The notes below the pieces were generated by a model. It was not told the origin of the DNA. It saw only the letters and a program-made list of their open reading frames with translations, and did not search any database. From contig CM059975.1 of NCBI GenBank assembly GCA_030490835.1, forward strand, positions 35,000,133 through 35,064,132: DNA of 64,000 nucleotides, in the 5' to 3' direction. Shown here piece after piece: positions 1-12,431 of this stretch (its first letter is position 1; each line of letters starts with the position of its first letter). The stretch comes from Annona cherimola. Lineage: Eukaryota; Streptophyta; Magnoliopsida; Magnoliales; Annonaceae. The translations under genes and the position numbers were made by a program.

Positions 1-400
1 TTGAAGGTAGGGATGGGAATTGGGGCGGGTCGGGATGTGGCGGGGTGTGCTCAACCCTGACTCTACCATCTAAAAATCTTGTTTGACCCTTATTCTTATA
101 CCAAGTTGGGACAAGGTCGATTTGACCTTTGTTTTTCCAACAGGTCTCGGGGCAAACTTCGAATCGATATCGACCCAATAGGTCGGGTAAAAAATGGAAG
201 TCAAGTAGAATAGTTTTAAGAATCTATAAACCTATCAAGTATAAAAACATATCTATGATAAATTTAAATATTGTATATTTCGACCTATTACTAATTAGTC
301 AAAGTAAAACATTAGTACTTAAATAAAATATGAATATTTATTCAATTTTATGAGAAAAAGTTAATGAAACATTCCTCATTCAAAATTTTCCTCATAACTT
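1..400 (+). repeat. Dispersed GC-headed repeat, copy 1
   Basis: The first 60 bases are rich in GGGCGGGTCGGG-type motifs, followed by an AT-rich tail. The same order of sequence occurs in reverse complement at about 29905-30596, including the shared stretch ATTTAAATATT near 265-275 and the ACCTATTACTAATTAGT stretch near 282. Seeing two copies in opposite orientation supports a transposable-element family. I see no terminal repeat or target duplication here, because the left end is at or beyond the window edge. Short open frames in it are not genes. Confidence 0.6.
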
Positions 401-2244
401 GAACATTAGAACCACTAGTTGTTGGAACTCATTCAATGTTCACATCCTCCTCCCCATTCAAACTCATATTCCTATATCCAATGCAATTCCTAAAAATAAT
501 TTCAAATACAAACAATCAAAATTCAAATATAATGCAAGCAGATCCTCAAATATAATGCACAGATAGATCACACACAATGCACACAGACATCAAATATATG
601 CACATAAAACTGTTCATCAAATTCTATAAAAGCACTAATCTGTCAATGGCTCTGTTTATGCACACCAAAAATCAACACATGATTAATTCAAATATTTGCA
701 GGAAAATTTCATCAGGAAAAAATACATTTGCAAGGGGAAAAAAAGCATTAAGACTTGCTGTGACTATGAGGATACAAACTTAATTTGTTTACAATCATTG
801 TTGGTGAAGTAAAGGGACGTGAGGTTGTGCACGTTTCAACAGGGAAACGAGAAGGTGGAAAATGGGAATATTTTAAGAGGGCCGCAGGAAATGGCTATCG
901 GTAATGGCTGTTGGAAAAGAGCCAAAGGAAGGGAAACGAAAACAAACATGCTATCAGACAATAATGGAGGCAGGAAATTGAAACAAAAAATAAAACCCAA
1001 CCGAAAATGGAAATGGGAAATCAGAACTGGAGGAAGCACAGACACAGCAGAGGGAGACAAACGATAGGGGTGGACAATCCCGGTGGAAGAAGAAAGAGAT
1101 GCAAATCAGGACCAGCAAATAAAAAATGTGGGAGCAAAAGGAGTTGAGCGTCATGGTGAATCTACCTTCAAAGCAAACCCAATCTTTGCCCTTTGTCTTC
1201 TTGTTGCTCACATGCCATAACATCATTTTACAGGTAATAAGAGAAACAGTGACACCGATCAGTGCTGGGTGAGGACCGGCTTTCATCTATTATAAATGAA
1301 CCTTGAAAGAAAAAATGGAAAAAGGAAATAAATAATGGAAAAATCCTGCATACTCAGGGGCGGAGACAATGGGGAATAGAAGACGATAGGATTAGGGACT
1401 TAGGGTTTTCACTTTTATATTTTATATAAGCAGCATGTGTGGGTTGTATGGGTATAAGGAGGTCCGAGTAAGGCTATATCTGCCCCGACATGAAAATTTA
1501 AAAAATTCTCATCTTCTTCGGCAGTTCGGTGGAAAGCGTGAAATTGATTTGAGGGGAAATAAAATCGAGCATGGGCCAGCGGGTCGTTGGGTTTTTCTTT
1601 GCCTGCCGAACCGGCTAAACCAGGTTTAACCAGGAATCTCAGTTCAACCGCTGTTCAAGCGGTTGAGACAGTTTCTTGATAACAAACAGGACCAGCTAGT
1701 AACGAACCAGACTTTAGGCCGGTAACCAATTGAAATGGTCCAAGTGGCCAGTCTAGTCGCGTTCTTACAATACTATTATAAACATGTAATAAAAAAAATT
1801 CAAATCCATTTTATCAGTTTTTCATTTCTCCTCTCTTAAGGACTTTTCATTCTTCCTTATTATCTGTCTAATTTTGTATTCCCATAAAAATGTATTTAAT
1901 TAACGAAAGATTGACTATTATATTTTGGAGGAACAAAAACCAATGGACCTAACCTTTATATGGGTAGAGTAGAGTTAATTAGTAACAAATGGCCGAGTGT
2001 GGCATGGTAGGACTTTTCTAAGTAAGACATAGATAAGATGGGTCAAGAACTAAATTCAAACAATACGAGTCTCACTCCCAAGTTTTTATACGGAACCTTC
2101 CGAATGCGGCTCATTTTAAATATAAAATAAAGAAATCAAATATTCACATTGCTAGGCATCATTAATGTTATCATAATACCAAAAATCATTTTGATAAGAA
2201 TTGTGATGGCCCGCATCTGCTTAAAAATATCTATTCATATGCAA
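401..2244. other. Intergenic, no gene recognised
   Basis: No conserved protein, RNA gene or clear element boundary is visible. Bases 790-1390 are less AT-rich and purine-rich on the + strand, with overlapping short frames on both strands that resemble no family. Bases 1600-1760 are rich in CCGGTT and AACCGG words like those in the element at 2245-3613, so an old relative may lie here. Confidence 0.5.
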
Positions 2245-3613
2245 TGTTGTAAGAGCCGAACCAGTCAAGCGACTGATTCTGGTCCAACTGGTTCAACCAT
2301 TTGTGAAAACCGGATTGAACCAGTATACTAACATATTATATAAAATATATGATAGATTGTTAAGCCTAAAATCTATAACTTGAAAGGTTGAAAAACAATG
2401 TAAATTAGAATCATAATTTAAACTAGTTATAAAGAACTCATGTACTTACATCAAAAAATTATACGAAGCCTCACTTTGTTATTGTTTTGGATTGATTTAT
2501 GTTATTGTTTTTATTTGATCTTTGAAAATTTACATAACTGCAAAGCATAAAGAAAAAAAAAATTTATAATACAATTCTAGTTATATCACTTGAAAACATT
2601 TGAAGCAATATAAAATCTAATATTAAAAACCACACAAGTATAATAGATAAATGATTATAATAAAATATCAAGTACATTTTTTATCTAATTTACATATGAA
2701 ATGTATACATTAAATAAGACGCAATGAACATCCTAATTCCCAACAGAGATAGCCACATTTTAATCAATGAATAGAGAAGTAACATGCCAACATACAACTA
2801 ATACTGCTAACATCCAAAGTCCAAATTGAACATTGCTAGCATCTATTTATTTCAACTGCGTGGAATCGTTAATGCGAATTTTCATAATGGCTAGGTTGCT
2901 GAAATTTCAAAACGTTTGATGAGAGGGTGGCTGCTCATTTTGGGGATTTTTGTCGGTTTGGAGAATACACTGCATTGGCAATTGAATTTTTGGATTTAAC
3001 ATATATGGACGGCAGTATCTTGTTTTCCCAATTAATGGTCGGATTTTTGCAGGATAGCTGTTACAAAAATGATGGGGGAGCAGCTGCTGCAAATGGTTGG
3101 AGAAAAAACAGAATAATAGCGTGGCAGGGGCGAACAAATTTTATATAGCAGAGAGCAGAGCATATGCAGAAGAAGACAAGCACAACTAACATCAAACAAG
3201 CCAGTAAGTCAAAGCACAAAAGGGGAGAAATGGCAACCAACTAACCTTGACAACTGAATATCGACGACGCAGCTAGAGAAGAAAATCGATTGTTAATATG
3301 GAGACGAATAAGCTTTTACAGGGAAGGAGCTATCAATTAGAAATCGAAACTGCTGTAGTGTTGCTCTGCTGCTCGGATTTGAGCAAGGGAGAACAGAAGC
3401 CAAAAAGAGACGAGAAAGGGCTTAGCGCCTCTCTCGTTTTCGGGCGAGAGTAAAATAAGAGGATGTTTTTTTACCCTCAAACTGGGTTGGACCGAACGAA
3501 TGAGTGGCCAGAAACCGGGCCGGTCAAACCGGTTCTTACCAACTTAATTCCCTAGACCAAGAATCGGACCGGCTTTGGCCGGAACCGGCCAGCTCAATCC
3601 GATTTTTATAACA
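2245..3613. mobile_element. Non-autonomous TIR element with CCGGTT-rich ends
   Basis: The left end reads TGTTGTAAGAGCCGA. The right end in reverse complement reads TGTTATAAAAATCGGA. Apart from one unpaired base, the ends differ only by transitions. Both subterminal regions carry CCGGTT-type words. The first 200 bases match a second copy at 20899-21601, and a left-end fragment starts at 16619. No transposase is visible, so the element is non-autonomous. Target duplication was not resolved; hAT or Mutator ancestry are both possible. Confidence 0.55.
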
Positions 3614-3637
3614 ATGTTCGTACTTACATTTTAAAAT

Positions 3638-3794
3638 ATACTTATCACGTATGTATTAAAATATAATAATATTTTATATAGTTATTTATCTACATAAGAA
3701 TCAAGTTTTAGATGATTTATACGTCGAAAATACTAATTTGAAAGTTTGAAATTAATATATGAATTAAATAATTTTATCACGCTTATTTTATAGA
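3638..3794 (+). repeat. 157-bp direct repeat, left copy flanking the viral insertion
   Basis: This stretch matches 9164-9320 without gaps at a fixed offset of 5526 bp. I count nine differences in 157, and every one is a transition. Three are CpG in this copy and TpG or CpA in the other. The two copies bracket the caulimovirid-like sequence. They may be a long duplication made at integration, or terminal redundancy of the viral DNA. Confidence 0.8.
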
Positions 3795-3806
3795 ATATAT
3801 GAATTA

Positions 3807-4790
3807 ATGCAAATAAGAAGATTTTCGGCTAGGGTAGCCGCCGTAACTTTAGCATGGGGTTTTATAGGACAATTAAAAACTTGGTGGGAAGTTCAATTAA
3901 CAGCAGATGAACAGACAGCTATAGTTAATGATGAAGAACCTGTAAATACTCTTCTAAGTATCATAATCTATCAATTCTTAGAGCGCGTAGAAGATTATCA
4001 AACAATTATTAGAGAAAGAATATTAAATTAAGATGTAAACAAATATTTAATTTTAAATGGTACAAAGATGTATTCTAAACGGATGTTCAACTTTTAGATG
4101 ATGGATCCAAACTAATATATAAAGAAAAAATTTTACAGGGATTACCATCAGTTATAGAAAATAAATTAAAAACTTTAATAAAACAAGAAAATTATGGAAA
4201 GCTAGTATATGAGAATTATACTTGGGGAACCTTATTTTCAAAAGTAAGATCAGTAGGAATAGAATTATGTCATCAGAAAAAAATAGAAGAAAAACATTTC
4301 TTAAAATCACAAGACTTATCACAATTTTGTTCTCATTATGGTTTAGAAAGATTACCATTTCAAAAAAGCCTTATGAAAAAATCAAAATTTCCTAAGTCGA
4401 AACCATATAAAAGAAATCCTCAATAAATTTTTAAATATTTCTAATCAAAAACACCACGATGAAGAGATACCTAGTATAAATGAATCCGCTTCATTAGTTA
4501 ATATTATAAAACACCAAAAGAAATATTTAAAGGTTGTACCCAAACCACCAACCATTCCTGAATTAAATCAAGAAATAAAGAAAATGAAAGCAGAAATAGT
4601 TGAATTAAAAAACAGAATTCAAATACTATAACTACAAAATATAACAAAAAATCAAACACAAGAAGAGCATGAACAAGAAGAATTTGAACAACAATTAAAT
4701 GAAATTATGAAAGAAAAAAATAAAAGTCAACCAGAATCATCACTTCATACCCTATATCAAACTCAAAAGATCATATCCCAAAAATAGTAT
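3807..4790 (+). pseudogene. Caulimovirid capsid (Gag-like) region, broken
   Basis: An open stretch at 3807-4031 contains the LKTWW block and the following hydrophobic helix typical of caulimovirid capsid cores. It stops at 4029-4031. Capsid-like sequence continues in shifted frames to about 4425, ending in a basic lysine-rich segment. A proline-rich and then Lys/Glu-rich coiled-coil linker follows to about 4790. No intact CCHC zinc knuckle was seen. At least one stop and two frame changes break it. Confidence 0.75.
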
Positions 4791-4799
4791 TAAAAAATT

Positions 4800-6777
4800 A
4801 TAAACTATCCTGAAAAATTTTTAATATAATGTATAACATTAATAGATTCAATAGCAGATTTAAATTATGTCAAGGAAAGTATAATACCACCCAAATATTT
4901 TGAAAAAATAAATTCATCTATTGCTACAGCTAATGGAACAGATATGACTGTTAAATATAAATTATCAAGAGCACGTATTTGCAACAAGAATATATGTTTC
5001 TAGACTCCCTTCATATTAATAAAAAAAAATGCAACAGAAGATTATTTTAGGAATCCCTTTCCTATAAATGATAAAACTGTTTATTATAATAGACGAAGGA
5101 ATTCATACTACTATACAGAATAAAGAACTTATATTTTCATTTGTAAAACCTTCTGAAATGTTGTTAATAGCAGAATTAAAAGAAACATTACTATATGAAA
5201 GAAATTTTTTATGCTATTTAAAAGAACAAAATACTATGAAACATATCAAATATCAAATACAAGGATCTCTCAAAACAACTATAGAAGATTTCAAAAAAAA
5301 ACTATCCCAAAAAGTATGTTCAGAACTTCCTAGTGCCTTTTGGAATAGGAAGAAGCATATAGTAAGATTATGCTACATAGAAGAATTTAATAAAGAAAAA
5401 ATCTCTACTAAGGCAAGACCTGTACAAATGAACTTAGAATTATTAAAAGACTGTAACCAATAAATACAAACTTTATTAGACAAAAAATTAATAAGGCCTA
5501 GCAAATCATTGTCCAGCTTTTTTTGTAAATAATGCAGCAGAAATTGAAAGAGGAGCTCCCCGGTTAGTTATAAATTATAAACCTCTAAATAAAATATTAA
5601 AATGGATTAGATATCCCCTTCCAAACAAGAAGGATTTATTACAAATAATTATAAAGGCAAAAATATTTTCCAAGTTTGATTTAAAATTCGACTACTGGCA
5701 AATCCAGATAGCCAAAGAAGATAAATATAAAATAGTTTTCACAGTGTCATTTGGACACTATGAATGGAATTTCATGCCTTTTGGACTAAAGAATGCACCG
5801 TCTGAATTTCAAAATATAATGAATGATATATTTAATCATTATTTTGAGTTTATTATAGTTTACATTGATGATATTCTGTTATACTTTAATTCTATCTAGC
5901 AGCATTGGAAACATTTGAAAACCTTTAAAAATATAATTCATCGTAATGGATTAGTATTATCGGAAAGAAAAATGAAATTATTTCAAACGGAAATATCATT
6001 CTTAGGATTTAATACAAAAAACAATACTATTCAACCTATAAATAGAGTCATAATATTTGCAGACAAATTATCTGATGAAATTAAAGATAAAAGGCAATTA
6101 CAAAGATTTTTAAGATGTTTAAACTATGTAACAAAATTTTATGAGAGGGTCGCACAACATAGAAAATTATTACTACAAAGACTAAAAAAAAATCTGCCCC
6201 CTTGGACCATTGAACATACAAAAGTGGTACAAAATATCAAAAGAAAAGTTAAATATTTACCCTGCTTACATTTAGCAAATTCAGATTTATTTAAAATCGT
6301 AGAAACAAATGTCTCAGATATTGGTTATGGAGGTATACTAAAACAAAAATATCAAGATGAAGAATATTTAATAATATATAATTCAGGATTATGGAAGAAA
6401 CCAGACAGAAGTATCCCACAATTAAAAAAGAAATGTTAGCAATAGTTTTATGTATAGATAAATTTCAAAGAGATCTAATAAATAAAGAATTTCTATTAAG
6501 AGTAGACTGTCAAGTGGCAAAATAGATTATTCAAAAAGATGTTAATAATTTTGTATCTCATCATATGTTTACCCGTTGGCAAGCTATGCTATCACCTTTC
6601 AATTTTCAGATTGAATATACTAAAGGTGAGAACAATGCTCTTCCTGATTATATTTCACGAGAATTTTTGCAGGGAGTGCCTGCGCCCGACGCAGCAAGTT
6701 CATCCATCCAAATCACCAACACAATCTCTTCTTCGTCGAACTCAGCCACCGATTCCTCTCAGGAGCCCGGCAGATAG
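4800..6777 (+). pseudogene. Caulimovirid protease, reverse transcriptase and RNase H, broken
   Basis: The protease site at 4845-4856 reads Asp-Ser-Ile-Ala instead of the usual Asp-(Thr/Ser)-Gly-Ala, so a catalytic-loop residue is lost. The reverse transcriptase N-terminal part is open at 5068-5463 and stops there. After a frame change near 5505 the core runs on with the FGLKNAP-type block and an intact YIDDILLY catalytic motif at 5861-5884. A TAG at 5897-5899 then interrupts it. RNase H follows at about 6240-6675 with the first acidic residue of its signature replaced by Asn. A final frame ends at 6777 with a serine-rich tail. It is non-functional by these breaks. Confidence 0.88.
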
Positions 6778-6849
6778 GGCTTCAACCTTCTCATCCACTA
6801 TACCTCAGAATTATAATTTCGTATTTATGCAGATAAATTTATACTAAAT

Positions 6850-7945
6850 TTGAACAAACAAGATATAGAAATTATTAAAAGAAAACAACTCCTATATCAA
6901 ATCTCATTAGGAGAAAAGGGAGAGAAGTTATTCAAGAAATAACCATTATATTATATAAAAAATATTTTTCTAAGGACGAATGGTTTATATCTTATGCCCC
7001 AGGGAAAGATATAAATTATTATGAAAGGATTTTATTGTTAATCTCTTCTATTGTCTATCGAACATGTCACCAAACCTCCTAGAGATGATTGGGTATTATA
7101 TTCAAAATTATATATTAAGAGAATTATACCTCTAGAACAATGATTTTCGCACAATCCAAATGCATTATTCTCTTTCCCCGAGCCCGTGACTATTTCTGAA
7201 AGAGCTAAATTTAAACCCACTATGTTGAGATATAATTATTGAGATTATCAAGAAGCATGACAAATAATATTATTTAGACAGAATTATTTCTTCTCACATT
7301 CATAGTAAATAAGATTTATTTTAGAAAATCCCAATCAACCTATACCGAATTGGTTTATAGATAAATTCTGTGATTTATGGGCTTTTAATCCAAAAATTTT
7401 TCCATAAGATTTATTAAAGGTATTATCACCAGCAGTGCTAAAAAATGTATTTGCTTTAATTAAATTCATAATAGAAGAATATATTTCATGGATTATATGT
7501 TGGGATTTCTCCTTTTATACCAAGCCAACCACACAACCCTATATGACTTATTCCTCTTATACCAAATGGTGGCATTTCTCTTATGAAGACATAGTAGACT
7601 GATGTCGTTGGCAACGAAGATATGAACGCCAACGAAAAGAAAATTTTAAAGAAGACTCTATTCTACAGATGCCAGCAAGGTCTGAGGCTACCAAAGGAGC
7701 TCTCAAGAAGGCCCTATAACTTATTCAGGAAGATTTTCCCTAATTATCTGAAAAAGAGCAACGGTCAAAAGCATTTGAGTTGTTATTTTTCAGTCAGGTC
7801 GATTCCGATCAAATGGACGTCTCGTCGCAGTCACTCTCAAACTAAAGAGACTCCATTATCAAAAGAAGAGGCAAATCTTACTATTTACAACAAGAGAGGA
7901 CAACTAGCATTATTCACAGATGCTAAAGTAGCAACTTTATAAAAG
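6850..7945 (+). pseudogene. Decayed downstream viral frame, function unknown
   Basis: Between the RNase H end and the promoter, fragments of a protein can be followed through several frames. They include a Trp-rich, aromatic middle part around 7340-7600 and a basic and acidic helical part around 7600-7940. Its place after RNase H matches the second ORF of some caulimovirid genomes. I recognise no domain and assign no function. Stops and frameshifts are frequent. Confidence 0.55.
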
Positions 7946-8053
7946 AGATTCCATCATTGGGCCGCACGACTCTGTCTTTATCCAGGACACACCACCCGAT
8001 GGACAAGACCTCATACTTATCATCGACTCAAGTCTACCTCGGACTTAATTCCT

Positions 8054-8125
8054 TATAAAATCCGCTTCCTTTCTAATTCTATAAATAAGTGTGTAAAATT
8101 TGTTAGAGGTATCAAAGAGTCTTCG
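8054..8125 (+). promoter_or_regulatory. Viral pregenomic promoter remnant
   Basis: Two TATA-like boxes are present, TATAAAA at 8054-8060 and TATAAATA at 8080-8087, downstream of the last frame and upstream of the leader. This is where a caulimovirid transcript promoter is expected. AGGTATCAAAGA at 8107-8118 resembles the tRNA-Met primer site TGGTATCAGAGC at 9 of 12 positions, which is weak evidence for a primer site. Confidence 0.5.
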
Positions 8126-8249
8126 AGCCTTTAGAATTTCTAAGAGTGCAAGTGAGAGTATGCAAGTAAAAGTATCTAAGGGTGAAGATTGTTCAGCGTC
8201 GATCCTATCCTGCGTAAATCCGATGCTATCTATGTAAGTTTTACTTTAT

Positions 8250-8524
8250 GGGTGTGTTTGGAAATTTGCAAAAGTTGTCAAGTTAAAACTTTTCACTCTC
8301 CATAACTACTCTTTTTTTAATTATTTTTTACACATCTTTCTATACAACAATCCTAATTTTCAATCATTTCTATACAACTACCAATACAACTAACCTATTT
8401 ATTTTAAATTTATTCTCTTTACTCATCATCATTATACCTATAATATCACATCATTTTTTACTGATTTAACAACTTTTACATAAAAAAATTTCATCAAAAG
8501 TTTTACAACTTTCCAAACACACCC
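8250..8524. mobile_element. Tourist-like MITE, copy 1
   Basis: The ends are GGGTGTGTTTGG and its complement CCAAACACACCC, flanked on both sides by TAT. The length is 275 bp. Four more copies of similar length occur at 19969, 30211, 36512 and 61278, each with a 3-bp A/T target duplication. This fits PIF/Harbinger MITEs. This copy interrupts the leader of the viral integration, so it is younger than that integration. Confidence 0.85.
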
Positions 8525-8584
8525 TATGAATTAATATCTGATATTCCGTTTTACTATGAGCAATGATTAGAATATAATATTTTT

Positions 8585-9054
8585 AGATCTGCTTTGTGGC
8601 ATGGTGATTATTGGATAACTTGTAACTCTGTTGTATTTTACATAGAAACTCAATCCTTAGAATTGTTAAATCGTGTTGTCCGTATTATAAATAATGAAAA
8701 ATAATTCTGATAGAATTTGAATGGGGTTATTATTCATCTTCTAACGAAGAATTTTAATATGCCTCTTCCTTTTCAAATACAATATTTAAGTCAAAGATTA
8801 AAAGAGTTAAAATGAGAAGAAGAAATTTTACAACGACTCATTACTGAATATAATACTAATATACAATTTCATAATTATCTTGTTCATATTGAAGCACTCA
8901 CTACCCTAAGAATCATTCAATATAGCATTAAACTTGTTGAAGATCAAATTTATTATTTAGTAGGATGAATCGAAAAATTAAAATCAGATCTAATTTTAGT
9001 AAGAAAAGATAAAGAAAGATTATCACAAAATATTAAAGAATTGAGAAACAAATG
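8585..9054 (+). pseudogene. Viral leader-proximal coiled-coil frame, broken
   Basis: After the MITE, reading frames resume with a Trp/Tyr-containing segment to about 8700. From an ATG at 8759 a Lys/Glu/Leu-rich helical stretch of about 100 codons follows, interrupted by in-frame stops. Its position after the promoter suggests the N-terminal part of the first viral ORF, but I recognise no movement-protein motif. Confidence 0.5.
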
Positions 9055-9163
9055 AAGTCCATTCTCTCTATATCTTGCTTTGTGGTTAAAAAACAAAATA
9101 ACATGATGAAGAAACTATAATTGCGTTATAAAAAAAGCTCGAAAGTCTCCTAGGTTGGTCCTA

Positions 9164-9320
9164 ATATTTATCATGTATGTATTAAAATATAATAATATTT
9201 TATATAGTTATTTATCTATATAAGAATCAAGTTTTAGATGATTTATATGTCAAAAATACTAGTTTGAAAGTTTGAAATTAATATATGAATTAAATAATTT
9301 TATCATGCTTATTTCATAAA
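9164..9320 (+). repeat. 157-bp direct repeat, right copy
   Basis: Gap-free match to 3638-3794, differing only by transitions. It marks the right boundary of the viral integration and is followed directly by the 326-bp tandem repeat region. Confidence 0.8.
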
Positions 9321-9366
9321 TTTTTTGAACAAGGTCCATGAACGTCCTTGATCCGGATAAAAATCT

Positions 9367-10017
9367 TCTCTTACTTAAATAAATTGTTCTAAATGCAATA
9401 TGTGAAGTAGATTTAGTGTCCGTATAGTGGGTCAAAATAGATATTTTACACAAAAAACCTTAGAATAACATAATTACATAGAATTATAGTTTTTTGTTAT
9501 TTGATAAATGTGTGATTATATTCCTAAATATAGGCATAATTTATGATCATATTCGAAAGAGTCATGATGTTGTTAGCCAAAATTAAGAAATAAATTTTTT
9601 AGTGTTACTTTTTCATTAACTTTTTAAGTTAAATGTATTTATTATATAAAATAAATTTTATCATTTTTAAGAATATATATTTTTTAAATTCGTCTCTTAC
9701 TTAAATAAATTGTTCTAAATGCAATATATGAAATAGATTTATTATCCACATAGTGGGTCAAAATAGATATTTTACACAAAAACTTTAGAATAACATAATT
9801 ACATAGAATTACAGTTTTTGTTATTTTTATAAATGTGTGATTATATTCCTAAATATAGGCATAATTTATGATCATATTCGAGAGAGTCATGAGTTGTTAG
9901 CCAAAATTAAGAAATAATTTTTTTTTAGTTTTACTTTTTCATTAACTTTTTAAGTTAAATGTATTTATTATATCAAATAAATTTTATCATTTTTAAGATG
10001 TATATATTTTTAAATTT
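9367..10017. repeat. Tandem duplication, two 326-bp units
   Basis: Unit 1 is 9367-9692 and unit 2 is 9693 to about 10017. Both begin TCTCTTACTTAAATAAATTG and share ATAGTGGGTCAAAATAGATA, AAATATAGGCATAATTTATG and a closing TTTTATCATTTTTAAG. Differences are single bases and 1-2 bp indels in A or T runs. It is non-coding and AT-rich. Confidence 0.85.
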
Positions 10018-12306
10018 TTTAATTCAAAAAGGTATTTCGATCATTTTCAATGGTTAAAAATTACCAAAATATCTTTATCTTTAAAATTTTAAAAAATATA
10101 TAAATTTTTAAAAAGAGTAATATTTTGTTATGCATTAAATGCATGTATCGATAAGTTTTTGGAGGAAAAAATAAATAAATAAGTGAATGCAGTTGAGTGT
10201 GTTGAAAATTTAGTGGCATGAGTGCAAATCTCATTTTTTTAAAACTCATTTTTAGATATATGCCTCTATTTTTTATTATTAAAAATAGAGAACCTTAGTT
10301 ATTTAAAATATATATATATACATATTTCAAAAAGGTAGAACTTAATATATAACTTAGACATACTTAGATTAATAATTTTATAAAAATAAAAATTTGTATG
10401 TTTTCATTAGGTGCATAAAGTTTCAATACATCAATGTGCATTGAATCATGACTCTAAACAAAAAACTACAATTTTAATTTAAACATTAAATTATGATTAT
10501 TAAATAGAAAAGCGAAGGTGGGCGAGACGCGAAGGCCCAAAAGAACTTGAATAGTAAAAATGATCGATGATCATAGATGGAGGTTATGATATATATCTAT
10601 ATATCTATATATATATACACGAGTGACTTTTATGACACATTTGTTAAATGCAAGTGTGGAAACCATGAGAAAATCATGAGATTTGGCTTCATAAGGCCAA
10701 TCATTACTTCATCAATCATACTATTTTTTCTATTTTTACTCCTACATTCTAATCTTTTTTCTTACCAACTACATACAACAAACTTATTTATTTTAACTAT
10801 ACCTCTGTCATCAATCACACATTTATCAAAATATTTTCTTTTTTATTTTCTATCATTTCCCACAAACTCATAATTTTATACATTACCAAACGTCCCATTA
10901 GTATAATTGAAACATGTTTGTGGGATTTCTAGACGGATTTGAAGTATTAATCTCTAAGATTGGAAGGTTTGTGGCTAACCATTGAAATTTGGTAGAAAAT
11001 GAATTTAAATAGCGAAATTTTAGAAATAACATGAAACTTTATGGATTTTATCATATATAAGATTATAGATACATATATGATGCGTAGTAGATGATTTTGA
11101 AAGCATTAGATGTAGTGGATGAAAATTGGGTCATAGGCCAACATCGTACATAGAAGTTGAAAGTTAGAGTTGAGAGGCTAAATTTTGTTTAAGATATGAT
11201 TTAATTAAATAGATGGTGTAGATTTGACATTTGGAGGATAAGAAGTATGTAATGATAATTGTGATGGTATTAGATGCTCACTTGATAGGTATAACCATAA
11301 TAATCATAACTTATCAAAAGAAAATATTAATTGTATTTTACTTTGGTGTTAGACATCTATAAATTTAAATTGTTTGTTTGAGAGAGATAAGAATGTGATG
11401 CTTGGAAGAAATATCTACCATTTAACCTAACTAAAATAATTTAGATCCCATTTATTGAACTTCAAAAAATAAGAAAACAAATTGTCTATAGGACATCGTA
11501 TGGCCCGGTGCAATTCTCAATATTAAAATGGGTGCTAAACTTGAGTTTCCCATTTTCTCTTCTTCTCCCTTTTCATCTTCCTATCTTCTACCATAAGCCC
11601 ACCCTTAAACTTACTTAAAATTTTACAGAAAGAAACTTTTATTTCTTGACAAATTTTGTATCCTTGGGTCCTAGATAATATCCGAGTTCGTCATTGTAAA
11701 GACCTTGTGTTTGATTCGACTGAATGAATGAAGTTTTTATGCTCCCCATTTATACCTATAATATTCTACCACAGACCATGAGGTATAAATAGAATTTCTT
11801 AGATCATAATCTTCTTAACATTAAAAAAAATCTACTAAAAAACTTAGATTATTGTTGTTAGTGTTAAGGAGCTTGTTGGAGTAAAGAGGAAGCTCTAAAC
11901 TTATGACTTGAGAGATTTTTGGAAGAAATTGATAGCAAGATGAATTTTCTCTTGAATTTCTTGTAGATTTTTCTTTTAATTTATAGTTAAACTTAATATA
12001 TGGATGCCATAATTTAAATCTTAGACTTAGGATTATTTTGAATAAAACCTAAAAGGTAGAACTTAGAGTTTGATGGGGATTTTGGCAAGTTCTTATAGAG
12101 CTTGATGTTTTCACATTTCTAACTTGTGTTTTCAAAATTTGAGATGATTAATATAAAGATAGTGTTGCAGGGATGATTTTTTCTTTTGTTAACAAGTTAG
12201 AGACCCTACAAAATGATTTTAAAAATTGAGGTTTGTGATAAAATGAATATGTTGGAAAATGATTTGAAGATTATACACCGCTTGAGGTGAATTTCGCACT
12301 AAATAG
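10018..12306. other. AT-rich intergenic sequence
   Basis: No gene is recognised. A TATATC microsatellite lies at about 10590-10616. Bases 10690-10898 resemble the interior and right end of the Tourist-like MITEs (ending TTACCAAACGTCCCA) but lack a matching left end, so this may be an old relic. The rest is unassigned. Confidence 0.5.
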
Positions 12307-12431
12307 TAGGAGTGTTGACGAATCGAGGTGAACAAGTTGGAACCTAATTTTAATCCTAATTTATTTAAAAAACGTAAAATCTAATTATTAACTCATTTAT
12401 AATCCTCGACTCTAACCGATTTACAACCCGT

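Larger units (their letters stand above)
3795..9163 (+). mobile_element. Endogenous pararetrovirus (Caulimoviridae), degenerate
   Basis: Order on the + strand: capsid-like region, aspartic protease remnant, reverse transcriptase, RNase H, a downstream frame of unknown function, a TATA promoter, a leader and a coiled-coil frame. This is the gene order of a plant pararetrovirus read from the capsid region round to the start of the next turn, so the copy looks circularly permuted. No movement-protein region and no integrase are recognised, which argues against a Ty3 retrotransposon. Multiple stops and frameshifts make it non-functional. The genus is uncertain; florendovirus-like or petuvirus-like are the candidates. 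A MITE at 8250-8524 landed in its leader. Confidence 0.85.

Noticed and set aside
954..1286. 110-residue minus-strand frame and overlapping plus frame
   Set aside because: Compositional frames over a purine-rich stretch, no conserved motif, no splice or promoter context.
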